Shown one piece after another: positions 62,599-64,000 of a DNA stretch of 64,000 bases. The notes below the pieces were generated by a model. That model saw only the letters and a list, made by a program, of their open reading frames with translations. It did no database searches and was not told the origin of the DNA. Within the stretch, counting starts at the first letter, position 1. Every line of letters starts with the position of its first letter. The stretch comes from Oceanospirillum sp047518265 (GTDB taxonomy: Bacteria > Pseudomonadota > Gammaproteobacteria > Pseudomonadales > Halomonadaceae), in the NCBI GenBank assembly GCA_047518265.1, contig JAKZRG010000027.1, positions 1-64,000 on the forward strand, read 5' to 3'. The position numbers were made by a program, and so were the translations under genes.

Positions 62599-64000
62599 AT
62601 GTTCGATTCCCTCAGTTTTAAAGCAAAGCTGCTATTAAGCTACGGCTCGATTTTATCATTAATGCTTATCATCACCTTGGTTGTTTTCTTCAGTGTTAAA
62701 TCCTTAGTCAGCAACTTTTCTTGGGTTAATCATACTCACAATGTTCTAGCCGAAGCTTCTCAGATTGAAGCGGCAGCTGTTGATATGGAAACCGGTATGA
62801 GAGGTTATCTTCTTGCCGGTAAAGAAGAGTTTTTATCTCCCTATAATGCTGGGAATGAAAGATTTGATCAGCTGATTCAATCTTTGACAAAAACAGTCTC
62901 AGATAACTCTACTCAAGTAACACTGCTCAATGATATACATCTGATAATGAATCAGTGGCAGGATAAGGTGACAGAACCTGTGATTGCCCTAAGAGCCCAA
63001 ATTGGCGACGCAAAGTCTATGAACGATATGGCGGATGTCATTAAGCAGGCTAGGGGGAAACAGTACTTTGATCAATTTCGAGATCAGTTAAACACTTTTA
63101 TCGAGCGGGAGCGGTTACTCTTGGTTCAACGTCAAAACAGAGCCAAAGCCAGTAGCGATATTGATGAAATAAAACAGCTGAATGCTTGGGTTGAGCATAC
63201 TTATAAAGTGATTGCTCAAGGGCAGTCTATCGTTGCTGCTGCCGTCGATATGGAAACTGGAATGCGTGGATTTCTGCTGGCCGGACAGGAACAGTTTTTA
63301 GCTCCCTATACTTCTGGTAAAGAGAGGTTTTATCGTTTAATTGGAAGCTTATCCAAAACTGTTTCTGACAACCCGTCCCAAGTACGTTTACTGAGTGAAA
63401 GCAAACAAACCATCGATGATTGGATTAGCAACGTGGTGGAGCAGCAAATTGCTCTGCGTCGAGAGATTGGTGATGCTAAGACTATGGATGATATGGCAGA
63501 CCTAGTGGGGCAGGCGAAAGGGAAAGTGTACTTTGATAAGTTTAGGGCTCAGATCCAAACCTTTAAAGAACGAGAGAGTGCATTAATGACCAGCCGGATG
63601 ACGGCTCTTAAAAGTACAGAGTCTTTTGTCATTAATATCTCGATATTTGGCACTCTCATTGCCGTTATTGTCGGTGTTTGGGTTTCATTAAAGCTTACTC
63701 GACATGTTATGCAGGCACTGGGAGGCGAGCCCTCTTATATTGCTCAGATAGCTAAAACAGTGGCTTCTGGTAATCTGAGTATGTCATTGAAAAGTGATGG
63801 TCGGGATGAGGGGATTTTTGCTGAAATGAAACAGATGATGTCCACCCTACAGGAAAAGGCCTCATTGGCTCAGAAGATCGCTGCTGGAGAGCTTGATCAG
63901 AATATCAAACTGGCATCCGATAAGGATGTATTAGGCATAGCCCTACAGAAGATGACCGCTAACCTTAACGAAGTCATGGACCAGTTACAGCAAGCAAGCC
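62599..64000 (+). CDS. Methyl-accepting chemotaxis-like protein with tandem CHASE3 domains (partial)
   Basis: Begins at ATG 62599 (GGAGGA upstream) and runs open to the window end, 467 codons shown. A transmembrane helix (about 10-33) is followed by two near-identical CHASE3-type sensor domains, each with VDMETGMRG(Y/F)LLAG and FLxPYxxGxERF (about 55-80 and 215-240). A second helix (about 344-366) and HAMP-like segments (VASGNLSM, IAAGELDQ) follow. The signalling domain lies beyond the window, so a histidine kinase or cyclase output is not excluded, but a chemoreceptor is most likely. Confidence 0.8.
   Translation, partial: MFDSLSFKAKLLLSYGSILSLMLIITLVVFFSVKSLVSNFSWVNHTHNVLAEASQIEAAAVDMETGMRGYLLAGKEEFLSPYNAGNERFDQLIQSLTKTVSDNSTQVTLLNDIHLIMNQWQDKVTEPVIALRAQIGDAKSMNDMADVIKQARGKQYFDQFRDQLNTFIERERLLLVQRQNRAKASSDIDEIKQLNAWVEHTYKVIAQGQSIVAAAVDMETGMRGFLLAGQEQFLAPYTSGKERFYRLIGSLSKTVSDNPSQVRLLSESKQTIDDWISNVVEQQIALRREIGDAKTMDDMADLVGQAKGKVYFDKFRAQIQTFKERESALMTSRMTALKSTESFVINISIFGTLIAVIVGVWVSLKLTRHVMQALGGEPSYIAQIAKTVASGNLSMSLKSDGRDEGIFAEMKQMMSTLQEKASLAQKIAAGELDQNIKLASDKDVLGIALQKMTANLNEVMDQLQQAS

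Overview
The window looks like a chromosome segment of a marine, heterotrophic gammaproteobacterium, most likely from the Oceanospirillales. The inference rests on gene content: hydroxyproline and D-amino-acid catabolism, a TRAP transporter, beta-alanine and glutamyl-polyamine catabolism, an ElaA acetyltransferase, a DecR-like regulator, many GGDEF/HD-GYP and LysR proteins, and two AAA-ATPase/PD-(D/E)XK genes. No rRNA, tRNA, integrase, insertion-sequence transposase or CRISPR array was seen. No genus can be proven by eye.

Layout. 0-7.7 kb: a 4-hydroxyproline (collagen amino acid) catabolic cluster with a GntR/FCD regulator, alpha-ketoglutarate semialdehyde dehydrogenase, proline-racemase-type epimerase, FAD-dependent D-hydroxyproline dehydrogenase, an orphan polyamine-type binding protein and an ornithine-cyclodeaminase-family reductase. 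Palindromes of the TTGTAT...ATACAA type lie in its promoters. 7.7-15.4 kb: housekeeping and signalling genes (degenerate GGDEF protein, Crp-like regulator, ElaA, EamA exporter, HD-GYP, GST with divergent LysR, diguanylate cyclase). 15.4-20.6 kb: an AT-rich accessory island with a cI/LexA-like repressor, a BRO-N protein, a lone MqsA-type zinc finger and a translationally coupled two-gene membrane operon. 20.7-26.7 kb: a second DadA-type dehydrogenase with a TRAP transporter, RidA and a LysR regulator. 26.7-28.8 kb: an ArsR-rhodanese repressor divergent from an MFS transporter with two operator palindromes between them.

28.9-45.2 kb: a mixed region. It holds an AAA/PD-(D/E)XK gene broken by one nonsense codon, a SapC-like protein fused to a DnaA-C-like helix-turn-helix, a YhiN flavoprotein, a DUF3095 cyclase-like protein, an asparaginase, a fused and truncated PxpB-PxpC protein, a CobW GTPase behind a Zur-like box, an intact AAA/PD-(D/E)XK gene, and a 1,212-residue STAND-type NTPase. 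The NTPase has an N-terminal nuclease-like domain and about 12 tryptophan-rich 36-residue C-terminal repeats. It has the architecture of an Avs-like antiphage sensor and is the best candidate for an undescribed system here.

45.2-64 kb: an HbpS/GlcG-like secreted protein divergent from a two-component system, two DJ-1/GlxA proteins, a duplicated META-like lipoprotein, a DcyD-like and a Cds1-like PLP enzyme with a divergent DecR-like regulator (cysteine degradation), bauA-bauC for beta-alanine, PuuA- and PuuB-like genes with a MITE-like element between them, and a chemoreceptor with tandem CHASE3 domains cut by the window end. Three copies of a REP-like repeat lie between 44.5 and 52.6 kb.
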